Origin: Leuconostoc falkenbergense
Lineage (GTDB): Bacteria > Bacillota > Bacilli > Lactobacillales > Lactobacillaceae
Length of the DNA: 64,000 bases
Assembly: GCF_014634805.1 (NCBI RefSeq)
Contig: NZ_BMBS01000002.1
Span: forward strand, 37,703-101,702
Direction: 5' to 3'
Shown: positions 25,379 to 34,277 of the stretch, piece by piece
How positions within the stretch are numbered: position 1 is the stretch's first letter
How the letters are laid out: every line of letters starts with the position of its first letter
Made by a program: the position numbers and the translations under genes
Notes under the pieces: model-generated
Seen by the model: only the letters and a program-made list of their open reading frames with translations
Databases searched by the model: none
Told to the model about the DNA's origin: nothing

Positions 25379-26346
25379 AATGTGACGTCCATATTATCTT
25401 GACTTTTCAGCACGTCTTGAATACTTTCAAAGGCATCGACACGTTTGAGAGCCTCAGCAAACGGCGCCGCCACAGATAACTTAATCAGCTTGCTAAATTC
25501 CTTTTTAGCAGGTACTTCAATTGTATTTGTAACAATGAGCTGTTTGATGTGAGACTGATCCAATAATTGGCTCGCTTTGTTAGATAAAACAGCATGCGTC
25601 GCAACAGCGTAAATGACATCAACCCCAGCAGCATTGAGTGCCTTACTCGACTGAACCATACTTGCCCCAGTATCAATAATATCATCAACCAAAATAGCAC
25701 GCTTACCGGCGACATTTCCTGTGATTTGATAGGAGAATTCATTCGTATTCTTATCTAAACGATGGTCGACGATAGCCCATTCAGCATGCAACAATTTAGC
25801 AAATTTACGAGCGCGCGCCACACTTGTGTGTCCCGGCGCAACCACTACCAAATCATCCCCGAGCAAATTATTTTCATAAAAGTAGTGACCAAGTGCTGGC
25901 ATGGCAATCAAATGATCCACCGGAATGTCAAAGAATCCTTGTACCTGATCTGCGTGCAAATCCATCGTCATAACGCGTTTAACACCTTGAGACTCAAGCA
26001 TGTCTGCAATCAATCGTGCCGAAATCGGTTCTCGTGAGCGTGCTTTTCTATCTGCACGCGCGTAACCAAAGTATGGAATCACCACATTTATTGAATTAGC
26101 AGAGGCTCGTCTGGCAGCGTCAATGAATATCATCAAACGCATAAAGTTTTCATTGACGGGATCTGAAATGCCTTGGATAACATAAACGTCACGGCCACGA
26201 ACAGTATTTTCAATGCGCTCATAAATTTCATTGTCAGCAAAAGTTTTCACATCTATTGGGGAGAGCGGCTTGCCCAAAATAGTTGATATTTCCTGTGCAA
26301 GTTGGTTATTACTACCAAGATTAAACAATTGATAGGCTGGGGTCAT
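25375..26346 (-). CDS. prs: Divergent ribose-phosphate pyrophosphokinase
   Basis: PRPP synthetase family, 323 residues; PRPP feeds purine, pyrimidine and His/Trp synthesis. Seen are FADNEIYERI, YFGYARADRKARSREPISARL (ATP-binding loop), MDLHADQVQGFFDIPVDHL and the PRPP loop VDDIIDTGAS. The normally strict PDHGG-type segment here reads PGHTSVARARKF, and the PRPP loop has TGAS rather than TAGT, so this looks like the second, divergent copy (Prs2) found in lactobacilli, not the housekeeping one. The ATG at 26346 is chosen for TGGAG before it. It heads a unit with the GDSL hydrolase and aldo/keto reductase. Confidence 0.88.
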   Translation of the reverse strand: MTPAYQLFNLGSNNQLAQEISTILGKPLSPIDVKTFADNEIYERIENTVRGRDVYVIQGISDPVNENFMRLMIFIDAARRASANSINVVIPYFGYARADRKARSREPISARLIADMLESQGVKRVMTMDLHADQVQGFFDIPVDHLIAMPALGHYFYENNLLGDDLVVVAPGHTSVARARKFAKLLHAEWAIVDHRLDKNTNEFSYQITGNVAGKRAILVDDIIDTGASMVQSSKALNAAGVDVIYAVATHAVLSNKASQLLDQSHIKQLIVTNTIEVPAKKEFSKLIKLSVAAPFAEALKRVDAFESIQDVLKSQDNMDVTL

Positions 26347-26377
26347 GTGATTCTCCATTCATTATCGTTCTGATTTT

Positions 26378-26402
26378 ATTATACTATATGAAAACGATTA
26401 CA
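26378..26402 (-). promoter_or_regulatory. prs-operon promoter overlapped by a perfect cre site
   Basis: TGAAAACGATTACA (26389-26402) matches the CcpA consensus TGWAANCGNTNWCA at all positions. It lies immediately upstream of a TATAAT (minus strand, 26378-26383) for prs, covering the -35/-10 spacer, and also overlaps the recD2 stop codon. The position predicts repression by CcpA on preferred sugars. Confidence 0.7.
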
Positions 26403-28803
26403 TGAAATCATAGGGTGATATATTTGCCATCCCAATCATTGGATCAATACTACCATCAATGATCTGATTAACAGTGAGTTGATTAGCTGACACTGCTGCT
26501 TGCGTCAACTGATTTGCCGTTATAGCAACATTTTTTTCGGGTAACGGCATCGTTTTTTCGCCATCAAAATTCAATCGTTGTTGCAAAAATGTTTGACGTG
26601 GGGGTACTAAAGTTTCAGCGGCACGTTGAAACGCGGCGTACTCCCCCACCAAAATCAAAGCTTCTTTAGCACGTGTCAAGCCAGTATACAAAAGATTTCG
26701 ATTTAGCATTAGGCCAAACTGATTGGTTAACGCCAAAATGACTAATTTGAACTCATTACCCTGTGCCTTGTGAACCGTGGTGGCATACGCTAGTGTCAAT
26801 TGATTTAAGTTCTTTTTTGGATAAGCCAGTTCTTTCCCATCAAAATCAATTATCAGGCGATCTTCATTATCATCATTGCTAGGATCTTTTTTATACTGAA
26901 CAGCGATAATTTTCCCCATATCGCCATTGTAAACATCACGTTCGCTGTCATTTTCTAACTGCAACACCTTGTCACCTTTGCGAAAAATCAAGGCACCAAA
27001 CTGAATACTTTTTTGAGTTGGCTTAATGGGATTAAACAAGGCTTGCGCCATTTGATTTAAGGCATTCACCCCTGCAGAACTCTTATACATTGGTGTCAAA
27101 ATTTGTAGGTCATCTTGCGTGAAACCCTTTTTAACAGCAGAAGTGACTATCTGTTGAATGGCGGTCAACGCTTGATCTGCCCCCACCATAAAAGCCGATC
27201 GGTCAGGTTGATGTGTTAAAAAGTCACTTGGAAGTCGGCCCTTTTTAACATTAGCTGCCAAATCAGAAATACTACTACCTCTACCCTGCCGATAAATGAT
27301 GGCGAGTTCCACATGTGCAATTTTTTGAGAATTGACTAAATCAGCAAGCACATTTCCGGGTCCAACAGACGGTAGTTGATCACTATCGCCAACAACAATC
27401 AGCTTCATACCGTTTGGTACAGCCGCAAGCAGCTTAGCGGTCAGCTCAATATCTAACATTGACGCCTCATCAATAATAAGCAAACCACCGGCAATTGGAT
27501 TATCCGCATTAAATTCTGGTTCATCCAAATCAGAAATTCCCAACAAACGATGAATTGTTGAGGCCTCATGTCCGGTCACCTCAGTCATACGTTTTGCAGC
27601 GCGACCGGTTGGCGATGCCATCCGTACTTGGTATTGTTTTAACAGCTTTTGCCCATCTGCAGCGGTACTTGCACGTTGCTGCACTATTTTTTGCCATGTT
27701 GCAACAATCGTTCGAATAATCGTTGTCTTGCCAGTTCCTGGTCCGCCCGTCAGCAAAAAAATGGGTGCGTTTAACCCCTCTTTAACAGCTGAAATTTGTG
27801 TTTCATCTAAGGTCATATTGCCTGGCGTCACAAAAGCTTGGTCAATGTCTGACATTGTTAATTCAAATGGTGGCGTGGCTGTTTGTAAACGCTGAATATC
27901 ATTCGATACTTGAACTTCCGCTTCAAATAGTGTGTTAGGGTAATAACGACCATCATCATTCACTAAAATATGACTACTAATCAAACGCGCAATCGCTGTT
28001 TCAATTTGTGTTTCAAAGCTTTGACCCTGCTCATGAATCATTTGAGCAACCGCATAACGTAATTGGTCATGATACAGATAAGTGTGACCGTGCTGAAAGC
28101 TGACTCGCATAACCGCCGCATAAACAGCTGCTTGTAAACGTTTTTGATCCGAATCTTCAACACCAATTTGGCGACCTATTTCATCGGCTTTTTTGAAATT
28201 AATGCCTTCAAATTCGAATACGAGACGATATGGATCTTGCATTAAAATATCTTGTGCCTGATTACCATATTGGTCATATAAGCGACCTGCTAGGTCAGCC
28301 CCAATGCCAAATTGATTACCAATTTGGAACAAACGCTCCAAACCAAGGTTGAGTTGCAGCGTTTTCGCCATTTTTTTCGCGGTTGAATCCTTAATGATAC
28401 CGTCTAAAACAGTAACATCTGCTAAAATCAAATCCACAGCATTTAGCCCGAGATGATCAACAATTTTTTGTGCAGATTTTGGTCCAATACCTGAAAACTG
28501 ACCACTAGCAAAATATTTAATTAATCCATTTTCATCAGGTGGTAATTCATTTTCGTATCGTTCCGCCTTGAATTGTTGCCCGTATTTGGGATGGCGCACT
28601 GTTTGACCATAAAAAGCATAAACTCTACCTTCTTGGACATCACCAAAAGTTCCCGTCACAATGATTTCAGGCGCGTCCCAGTCGTCAAGTGACGTCTCTT
28701 CTACTGACACAGATAAAATTTTAAAATAGGAATCCGTTGACGTAAAAATTACAGATTGTAATGTGCCAATAACTTTATCCAATTCTGTCGTTACTAATGC
28801 CAT
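26398..28803 (-). CDS. recD2: RecD2-type ATP-dependent DNA helicase
   Basis: SF1B 5'-3' helicase outside any RecBC complex, implicated in DNA repair and fork maintenance. The 801 residues hold an N-terminal OB-like and helix-hairpin-helix region (GQFSGIGPKSAQKIVDHLG), Walker A GGPGTGKTTIIRT, Walker B LLIIDEASMLD, motif III VGDSDQLPSVGPG and motif VI TTVHKAQGNEF..LTRAKEALILVG. The long N-terminal domain defines RecD2 against RecD1. Its ATG shares a base with the phosphatase stop upstream (TAATG). Confidence 0.95.
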   Translation of the reverse strand: MALVTTELDKVIGTLQSVIFTSTDSYFKILSVSVEETSLDDWDAPEIIVTGTFGDVQEGRVYAFYGQTVRHPKYGQQFKAERYENELPPDENGLIKYFASGQFSGIGPKSAQKIVDHLGLNAVDLILADVTVLDGIIKDSTAKKMAKTLQLNLGLERLFQIGNQFGIGADLAGRLYDQYGNQAQDILMQDPYRLVFEFEGINFKKADEIGRQIGVEDSDQKRLQAAVYAAVMRVSFQHGHTYLYHDQLRYAVAQMIHEQGQSFETQIETAIARLISSHILVNDDGRYYPNTLFEAEVQVSNDIQRLQTATPPFELTMSDIDQAFVTPGNMTLDETQISAVKEGLNAPIFLLTGGPGTGKTTIIRTIVATWQKIVQQRASTAADGQKLLKQYQVRMASPTGRAAKRMTEVTGHEASTIHRLLGISDLDEPEFNADNPIAGGLLIIDEASMLDIELTAKLLAAVPNGMKLIVVGDSDQLPSVGPGNVLADLVNSQKIAHVELAIIYRQGRGSSISDLAANVKKGRLPSDFLTHQPDRSAFMVGADQALTAIQQIVTSAVKKGFTQDDLQILTPMYKSSAGVNALNQMAQALFNPIKPTQKSIQFGALIFRKGDKVLQLENDSERDVYNGDMGKIIAVQYKKDPSNDDNEDRLIIDFDGKELAYPKKNLNQLTLAYATTVHKAQGNEFKLVILALTNQFGLMLNRNLLYTGLTRAKEALILVGEYAAFQRAAETLVPPRQTFLQQRLNFDGEKTMPLPEKNVAITANQLTQAAVSANQLTVNQIIDGSIDPMIGMANISPYDFM

Positions 28804-29456
28804 TAAATTGTTGTCGAGTCATCTTGCTTTTTATTGAGATAACTCGTATTATTCCAATCTTCAATTTGATAATGTTCACCATCAACAGTTGATAATACAG
28901 TTGTCGAGGTATTGCTCAAACCACCACGTTCGCGGATGCTCATTCGTGGTTGCTGTAATAAACCATTCAATCCAAAAGAAAGTGCCATACCGTGCGATAC
29001 AATCAAAATATTGTCGTTTGGATATTGTTGTGCTATATCTTTAATTACTCGCACAAAACGTTTGGTCGCTTTGGTATAACCTTCACCACCAAATTCCTGA
29101 CCCTCGAACTGATTCAAATCATGACGATAATTATTGTAGGCCTCTGGATAACGTTCTTGCACATTTGCAACTAATTCACCTTCCCATTCGCCTAAACCAA
29201 CTTCGGCCAAATTAGATCTTAGTGATAAGGCTGGTGATGCCTTTAAAAATTGCGCAATTTTTGTAGCAGTAATCCGAGCACGTTTAATCGGCGAAGCATA
29301 GATGTGAGCAAATTTGGCGTCGCTCAAAAATCCGCCTACTTTTTTCATATCCGCATAACTTGATGGCAGTAACTCTGAATCACCATTGCCACCTTGAAAG
29401 CGTCGTTCGAGATTCCATTCCGTTTGACCGTGCCTAACAAAATAAAATTTAGTCAT
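28803..29456 (-). CDS. Histidine phosphatase family protein
   Basis: Phosphoglycerate-mutase-like phosphatase, 217 residues. The catalytic FVRHGQTEWN (His9) begins near the N-terminus, with YASPIKRARITATKIA (second Arg), GLGEWEG (Glu) and the late IVSHGMALSFG (His). The substrate cannot be told from sequence; such proteins include broad phosphatases and cofactor-dependent mutases. It is coupled to recD2. Confidence 0.88.
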   Translation of the reverse strand: MTKFYFVRHGQTEWNLERRFQGGNGDSELLPSSYADMKKVGGFLSDAKFAHIYASPIKRARITATKIAQFLKASPALSLRSNLAEVGLGEWEGELVANVQERYPEAYNNYRHDLNQFEGQEFGGEGYTKATKRFVRVIKDIAQQYPNDNILIVSHGMALSFGLNGLLQQPRMSIRERGGLSNTSTTVLSTVDGEHYQIEDWNNTSYLNKKQDDSTTI

Positions 29457-29500
29457 ATTGATTGATTTACCTCCAAAAAAATTGATGATGACAATGCGTT

Positions 29501-29842
29501 CTAATTAACCTTTGTAATAACACCGCGTTGCACCAATTCATCAATAAAAAAATGATACAACTTGACAATTTCTTCAGCATTATTGTTTTTGAAAATATCC
29601 ACGCGAACCACATCCCCTGCTGAGACCGTGCTCATTTTGAAACCAGTCAAATCTTGATTAACGGATACTTTAAGCTGAATTGAATTAGCTAATGCTTTTT
29701 CTGGCTCTAATGCTCGATGCAAAACATGAATTCCTGCATTGTTAGTGACAAATCCTAAATCACCTAGCGTATATTTTTTTAGTTGATCACTCAATTGATA
29801 AGTCGCGTCTCCGGCGATTGTTACACTTTTCTCAAATGCCAT
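29501..29842 (-). CDS. DUF1831 family protein
   Basis: 113-residue soluble protein beginning MAFEKSVTIAGDATYQLS and containing LKVSVNQDLTGFKMSTVSAGDVVRVDIF, which match the lactobacillus family DUF1831 from memory. The function of the family is not established. It sits 45 bp upstream of the histidine phosphatase gene on the same strand. Confidence 0.7.
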   Translation of the reverse strand: MAFEKSVTIAGDATYQLSDQLKKYTLGDLGFVTNNAGIHVLHRALEPEKALANSIQLKVSVNQDLTGFKMSTVSAGDVVRVDIFKNNNAEEIVKLYHFFIDELVQRGVITKVN

Positions 29843-29887
29843 TATTTTGTAGCTCCTCAGTTAGTCTAACTACCATTATAGCAAAAA

Positions 29888-29907
29888 AGCACCACTATCG
29901 TGGCGCT
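29888..29907 (-). terminator. Terminator after the BMP-family gene
   Basis: AGCGCCAC and GTGGTGCT (one wobble) with loop GATA, followed by TTTTTT on the minus strand. Confidence 0.85.
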
Positions 29908-29914
29908 GATTGAC

Positions 29915-31030
29915 TTAAAACTTTTGATTAAATTCAGATCCCTTTGGATGGTTAGGGACTTTTATCTTACCATTTATGATTGCCTTTTTAGCTTTATTAA
30001 CAGCCTTCTTTTCGGCAGAAGTTAATTCTGAATCCGTGAGATAAACACCATGCTCTTTCAAACCATAAGCAATTGTTTTACCACCAGGGAATTTTTTGGT
30101 CTTGTTGTAATTATCCGCAACATTTTTGACACCATCGCCTACTGACGTAATTGATGAAGCTAATGTCGATGTCGTCTTTTTACCATCTTTTGAAGTGTAA
30201 GCCCCATCAGACTTTTGATCGCGGTCAACACCAATGATGTAGAGACGTTCTTTGGAATCTGCGTTCAACTTAGCATTTTCTGCCTTTGCTTCAGAAAATG
30301 CGCCATTTCCAACAAATCCAGCTGCCGCAAAAATAGTACGAATACCAGAAGCATACATCGTCGCTGCAATTGTTTTTCCTTTAGCAGAGTCAGTAAATGA
30401 GTTAGCATACTGCTTTTCAACTTTCAAAGATGAATCAGTTGCTTTTACACCAGCTTCAAACCCTGCATCAAAGGCATCAATAATGTTACCGTGAATACCA
30501 CCAATGAAGCCAACTGTTTTTTCACCGTTGGCGTCGGCTTTTGTTGCTGCAGCAACACCAGCGAGATATGATGATTGTTCAGAACGGAACATGACACTTG
30601 CGACGTTTTTACGACTTTTAACAATGTCATCTACCAAAACAAATTTTTGTTTAGGGTTCAATTTAGCAGATTTTGTGATTGATTGGTTCAATGAATAACC
30701 GATACCATAAACAATCGTGTACTTCTTACTCTTTGTTGCCAAATTAAAATTTTGATCAAGGTCAGAATGATCAGCTGTATTAAAATAAGTCACAGGGGCA
30801 TTTTGACCAGACTTCAAATTATTTTTCTTAGCATAAGCTTGTGCGCCTTCCCATGCAGATTGGTTGAATGAATGGTCATCCACACCCCCAACATCCAAAA
30901 CAAGGCCTAATGTTGCTGCCTTACTAGTATCAGTTGATGATGTTGATTTATGGCTAGTAGCCGCATAAATACCGCCGCCAATCACGGCAACTGCTACGAC
31001 ACCAGCAATAATTTTTGTTGATTGATTCAT
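29915..31030 (-). CDS. BMP-family (basic membrane protein) substrate-binding protein
   Basis: Extracytoplasmic binding protein of the BMP/Med family, 371 residues. Relatives bind nucleosides for BmpA-type ABC importers. Seen are LGLVLDVGGVDDHSFNQSAWEGAQAY, YGIGYSLN, GFIGGIHGNIIDAFDAGFEAGVKA, a GVDRDQ stretch and KEHGVYLTDSELT. The N-terminal hydrophobic segment (residues 8-24, IIAGVVAVAVIGGGIYAA) lacks a lipobox Cys, so it is probably an uncleaved membrane anchor rather than a lipoprotein. No permease or ATPase genes adjoin it. Confidence 0.88.
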   Translation of the reverse strand: MNQSTKIIAGVVAVAVIGGGIYAATSHKSTSSTDTSKAATLGLVLDVGGVDDHSFNQSAWEGAQAYAKKNNLKSGQNAPVTYFNTADHSDLDQNFNLATKSKKYTIVYGIGYSLNQSITKSAKLNPKQKFVLVDDIVKSRKNVASVMFRSEQSSYLAGVAAATKADANGEKTVGFIGGIHGNIIDAFDAGFEAGVKATDSSLKVEKQYANSFTDSAKGKTIAATMYASGIRTIFAAAGFVGNGAFSEAKAENAKLNADSKERLYIIGVDRDQKSDGAYTSKDGKKTTSTLASSITSVGDGVKNVADNYNKTKKFPGGKTIAYGLKEHGVYLTDSELTSAEKKAVNKAKKAIINGKIKVPNHPKGSEFNQKF

Positions 31031-31055
31031 GGTGATTCTCCTCTATTACGCTCTC

Positions 31056-31100
31056 ACGTTTTTTCATTGGGTACGCTGACGCGTAGCACCGACCCAATTA
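31056..31100 (-). promoter_or_regulatory. Structured leader before the BMP-family gene
   Basis: ATTGGGT and ACCCAAT flank an inner TACGC-TGAC-GCGTA hairpin about 30-70 bp before the ATG. No T run follows on the minus strand, so it is not a simple terminator; it could be an mRNA structure element. Confidence 0.35.
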
Positions 31101-31178
31101 TTTTTGACTAACTAAATATAAGCTGTACTTTTTTCAATTAGTTCCAGCTATTGATTTTACATTAGTGGCAATAAAAAA

Positions 31179-31199
31179 CAAGGCCCATAGTGGTCCTTG
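31179..31199 (-). terminator. Terminator after the ClbS-like gene
   Basis: CAAGG..CC and GG..CCTTG with one mismatch; T runs on both outer sides (TTTTTT after it on the minus strand). Confidence 0.7.
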
Positions 31200-31240
31200 C
31201 TTTTTTATTTTAACGATCTTAAGAACACACTTACAGTTAC

Positions 31241-31738
31241 TTACTTTTGCAGAGCTGAACGAATAATTGCCCAAAAATGCCAGTTTAATTCACTTGTTCT
31301 AATATCCAAATACTCAGTTTTTGTGTACAAACGACTGCCTTGTCGATAAGGTACTGTTAAAATACTTTGGTTAAAAATGTGTGCCTCAATGATGCGTTGC
31401 GCTTTATTTAATCTTCGAAGTAACTGCGAAACCGTTTCATTTTTATTTGATTCAACACCATAGGCGGTTGCTGCGCGTAATGATAATTTAATCAAATTAG
31501 GTTTCACTGATGAGCCGACATCTGCGATGTTTCTTGCAAAACTTTCATGCCAAAATACAATGTCACTCAAATAGTCTTTTACTGTCCACTGCTCTGTTAA
31601 ATATTGCTTTTCATCAGTTAAAACAACCTCATCACAATTCAAATCAGTTAACTGAAACAATCGCCTGAATTGCTGTAAAGCATATTGTTCACGTATCAAA
31701 GCAGCTGTCAAAACACTATCAGGATTATCAATTATCAT
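31241..31738 (-). CDS. ClbS/DfsB-like four-helix protein
   Basis: 165 residues, mostly helical, resembling the DinB-like ClbS/DfsB (DUF1706) family: WTVKDYLSDIVFWHESFARNI, followed by ETVSQLLRRLNKAQRIIEAHI and a C-terminal ELNWHFWAIIRSAL. Members have varied roles; ClbS hydrolyses colibactin. No activity can be claimed here. It is monocistronic, followed by a terminator. Confidence 0.6.
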   Translation of the reverse strand: MIIDNPDSVLTAALIREQYALQQFRRLFQLTDLNCDEVVLTDEKQYLTEQWTVKDYLSDIVFWHESFARNIADVGSSVKPNLIKLSLRAATAYGVESNKNETVSQLLRRLNKAQRIIEAHIFNQSILTVPYRQGSRLYTKTEYLDIRTSELNWHFWAIIRSALQK

Positions 31739-31801
31739 GTCAAAAACCGCTTTCTCTGATTTAATTGCTTATTGGCACATTATTTTTAGTGCGTTTCTCA
31801 C

Positions 31802-33220
31802 TTATGCACGCACAGCAAAGCGTAACCCTTTTGGCAAAAAGTTTTTGATTTGTCCGGTCACAAATTTACCCCAACCAGCACCATTGCCGTTAACCACCAT
31901 CAATATCCACCCCTTAGATAATGGATCATCAGTATTAATAACATCGCCATGAGCATAATCAGCCCAGTCTTGATCCACTAAATTAAATTGCTGCTTAACT
32001 TGTGTTGGTGACACAGCTAAAGCCAGAGCATGTGCTGGTTCAAAACGATTTTTTTTGAAGGTACCTATTTCCAATCCCGGGCGCACAATCTTCAACCCAT
32101 TCAAATCAGGTGTCGCATCAGGCGCAAGGAATAACCGATCACCAAACAGCAAAAATTGACGATTTTCAATGTCAAACTGTTGAAAAGTTGATTCCCAAAA
32201 ATCAGCAATAACTTTTTGTTGCTCACGATTAAGTTCGGCTGGTTTGAGCGCTTTTATCACATTCTCAGTAGGTTCTACTTCTTTAGCCCTTTTGACCAAT
32301 TTTGCTACAAAATGCCCTTCACCATTTAAATGATGTGGCCATAAACGCGCTGTTTTTAGGAGCTCAGAACGATTTTGCGTTTGACTAGTTGTTGTCACGC
32401 CACTGACAAAATCAGAATCAGCCCACTCTGGACGCCCATCACTAATGCCACTGTTAATCGGCTTATCAATTGGCATCAGCTCAAATTCTGGATAAGTATC
32501 AAGTAACCAAGCTATCATCTGCTCATCTTCTTCAGGTGAAAAAGTGCAAGTTGAATAAACTAACTCACCGCCAGGCCGTAACATCTTAACTGTTTCATGT
32601 AATATTTCCCGTTGCCGTTGTGCGTTTTCAGCAGGGTAATCTGAATGCCAATAAGCCATTGCTGCCGGGTCTTTTCGAAACATCCCTTCACCTGAACATG
32701 GGGCATCTAGTAGAATTTTGTCAAAAAATAATGGTAGTCGTGCACTCAATTCCGCCGGTGTCTGTGAACTGACAATTGCATTTTGAACACCGAGTCTCTC
32801 GATATTTTCGCTTAATATTTTAGCACGCGACATAAAAATTTCATTAGACCACAGCAAGCCTTTTTGCATCATAAAAGCCGCCAAATGAGTTGATTTTCCA
32901 CCCGGTGCTGCAGCTAAATCTAATACTTTTTCTCCAGGTTTTGGGGCAAGAACCTCACCCACAAATTGAGCAGACGGTTCCTGAGAATAGACAACACCGG
33001 TAACATGATCTTTTGAATGACCATCAACCGTTCCGAAGTATCCCCATTGACCATAAGGCACTTTTCCATCATTTGGTGTATCATGCGACACTGGATTTGC
33101 TTTCAAAGGGTTAAGTCGATAGCCCTTTTGATGGATAGTCTCAAAACTGTTAAAAAAATCCGTTGCTTCCTGTCCTAACAAACGTGTGTACTTTTTTTTG
33201 AAATCTTCAGGTAAGTTCAT
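31802..33220 (-). CDS. rsmF: RsmF/RsmB-like rRNA cytosine-C5 methyltransferase
   Basis: SAM-dependent 16S rRNA m5C methyltransferase of the NOL1/NOP2/Sun family, 472 residues. Seen are the SAM motif VLDLAAAPGGKSTHLAAFM, LDAPCSGEGMFRKDP (catalytic Cys of motif IV) and LVYSTCTFSPEEDEQ (second Cys). A C-terminal RsmF-like RNA-binding region follows (GHFVAKLVKR onward). It overlaps the ribokinase stop by 4 bp. The exact target base is inferred from length and tail. Confidence 0.9.
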   Translation of the reverse strand: MNLPEDFKKKYTRLLGQEATDFFNSFETIHQKGYRLNPLKANPVSHDTPNDGKVPYGQWGYFGTVDGHSKDHVTGVVYSQEPSAQFVGEVLAPKPGEKVLDLAAAPGGKSTHLAAFMMQKGLLWSNEIFMSRAKILSENIERLGVQNAIVSSQTPAELSARLPLFFDKILLDAPCSGEGMFRKDPAAMAYWHSDYPAENAQRQREILHETVKMLRPGGELVYSTCTFSPEEDEQMIAWLLDTYPEFELMPIDKPINSGISDGRPEWADSDFVSGVTTTSQTQNRSELLKTARLWPHHLNGEGHFVAKLVKRAKEVEPTENVIKALKPAELNREQQKVIADFWESTFQQFDIENRQFLLFGDRLFLAPDATPDLNGLKIVRPGLEIGTFKKNRFEPAHALALAVSPTQVKQQFNLVDQDWADYAHGDVINTDDPLSKGWILMVVNGNGAGWGKFVTGQIKNFLPKGLRFAVRA

Positions 33221-34131
33221 GAGTATGCTTCAACCTCATCAAATGTTGGAATTGAAGGAATGGCTCCCGGTCTTGTTACAGCGATAGCGCTAGCTATGCT
33301 AGCACGTTTTACAGCATCATCTAAATTATTAAAATCAGGTGCTATAACACTCGCTAATGTGCCAATGAAAGTATCTCCCGCCGCTGTGGTGTCTTGTGCG
33401 ACTACCTTTTCAGGTTGTGCCCACCATCTTCTTTGGCCATCAGCAACAAAAGATCCTGCGGCGCCAAGCGTGATAATACTTCGCTTTGCGCCTTTTGCTT
33501 GCAACGCATCCGTCACACGATTTAAAACACCTTCGTCATTTACAACTTCAATTCCTGTCAACAGTTGCGCCTCTGTCTCATTTGGCAAAATAATGTCTGT
33601 AACAGCCATTAATTCGGGCGTTAATTCGTACACTGCTGGAGCCGGATTTAAAACAGTTTGAACCTGATGGTTATGTGCTAGCTCAAAGGCTGCCAAAATA
33701 ACAGCATACGGTACCTCAAACTGCGCAATAATCAAATCGGCATCAATAATTAAGTCGCGATCTAAGTCGGCAGTTGTCAGAGCTTGATTAGCACCACCAT
33801 GAATTAGAATTGTATTGGCGCCATCATCTTGTAACATGATAAAAGCAGACCCAGTCGGTACATCACCATTAGTTTTTAATTGATCGACGTTAACCCCGTT
33901 ATTGACAAGAGTAGCGCGCATGAATTGACCATTGGCATCATTACCAATTGCACCAATAAAGGACACATTGGCCCCTTGCCTTGCCGCTGCAACGGCTTGA
34001 TTGGCGCCCTTTCCACCCGGTGCAGTAGTCACATTAGTCAAAGCCATTGTCTCTCCGACTAGTGGCATTCGCGGCATTTTCATAATGCTATCAACATTCA
34101 AACTTCCAAGAACAACGATTTTTTTTGTCAT
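33217..34131 (-). CDS. rbsK: Ribokinase
   Basis: PfkB-family sugar kinase phosphorylating D-ribose to ribose-5-phosphate, which feeds PRPP synthesis. The 304 residues have the N-terminal VVLGSLNVDSIMKM, GGKGANQAVAAARQGANV, and the C-terminal anion-hole and catalytic Asp motif DTTAAGDTFIGTL. No ribose transporter adjoins it. The ATG at 34131 is chosen; in-frame ATGs at 34140 and upstream are less likely. It is followed directly by rsmF. Confidence 0.9.
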   Translation of the reverse strand: MTKKIVVLGSLNVDSIMKMPRMPLVGETMALTNVTTAPGGKGANQAVAAARQGANVSFIGAIGNDANGQFMRATLVNNGVNVDQLKTNGDVPTGSAFIMLQDDGANTILIHGGANQALTTADLDRDLIIDADLIIAQFEVPYAVILAAFELAHNHQVQTVLNPAPAVYELTPELMAVTDIILPNETEAQLLTGIEVVNDEGVLNRVTDALQAKGAKRSIITLGAAGSFVADGQRRWWAQPEKVVAQDTTAAGDTFIGTLASVIAPDFNNLDDAVKRASIASAIAVTRPGAIPSIPTFDEVEAYS

Positions 34132-34250
34132 AACTTTCATCCATCTCATTAATGTCAAATAAAGTTGATAACACAATTGGTTATCAAACATTATTTTTGC
34201 ATAAAGTTAATTATATCATTTATTATCACACACTTGGAAAGTCATCAAAA

Positions 34251-34277
34251 AAGACACGCTCGTCTTAAGCGTGTCTT
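34251..34277 (-). terminator. Terminator overlapping the end of the HTH gene
   Basis: Perfect 10-bp stem AAGACACGCT/AGCGTGTCTT with a 7-nt loop that contains the stop codon of the HTH gene; T run on the minus strand. Confidence 0.85.
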
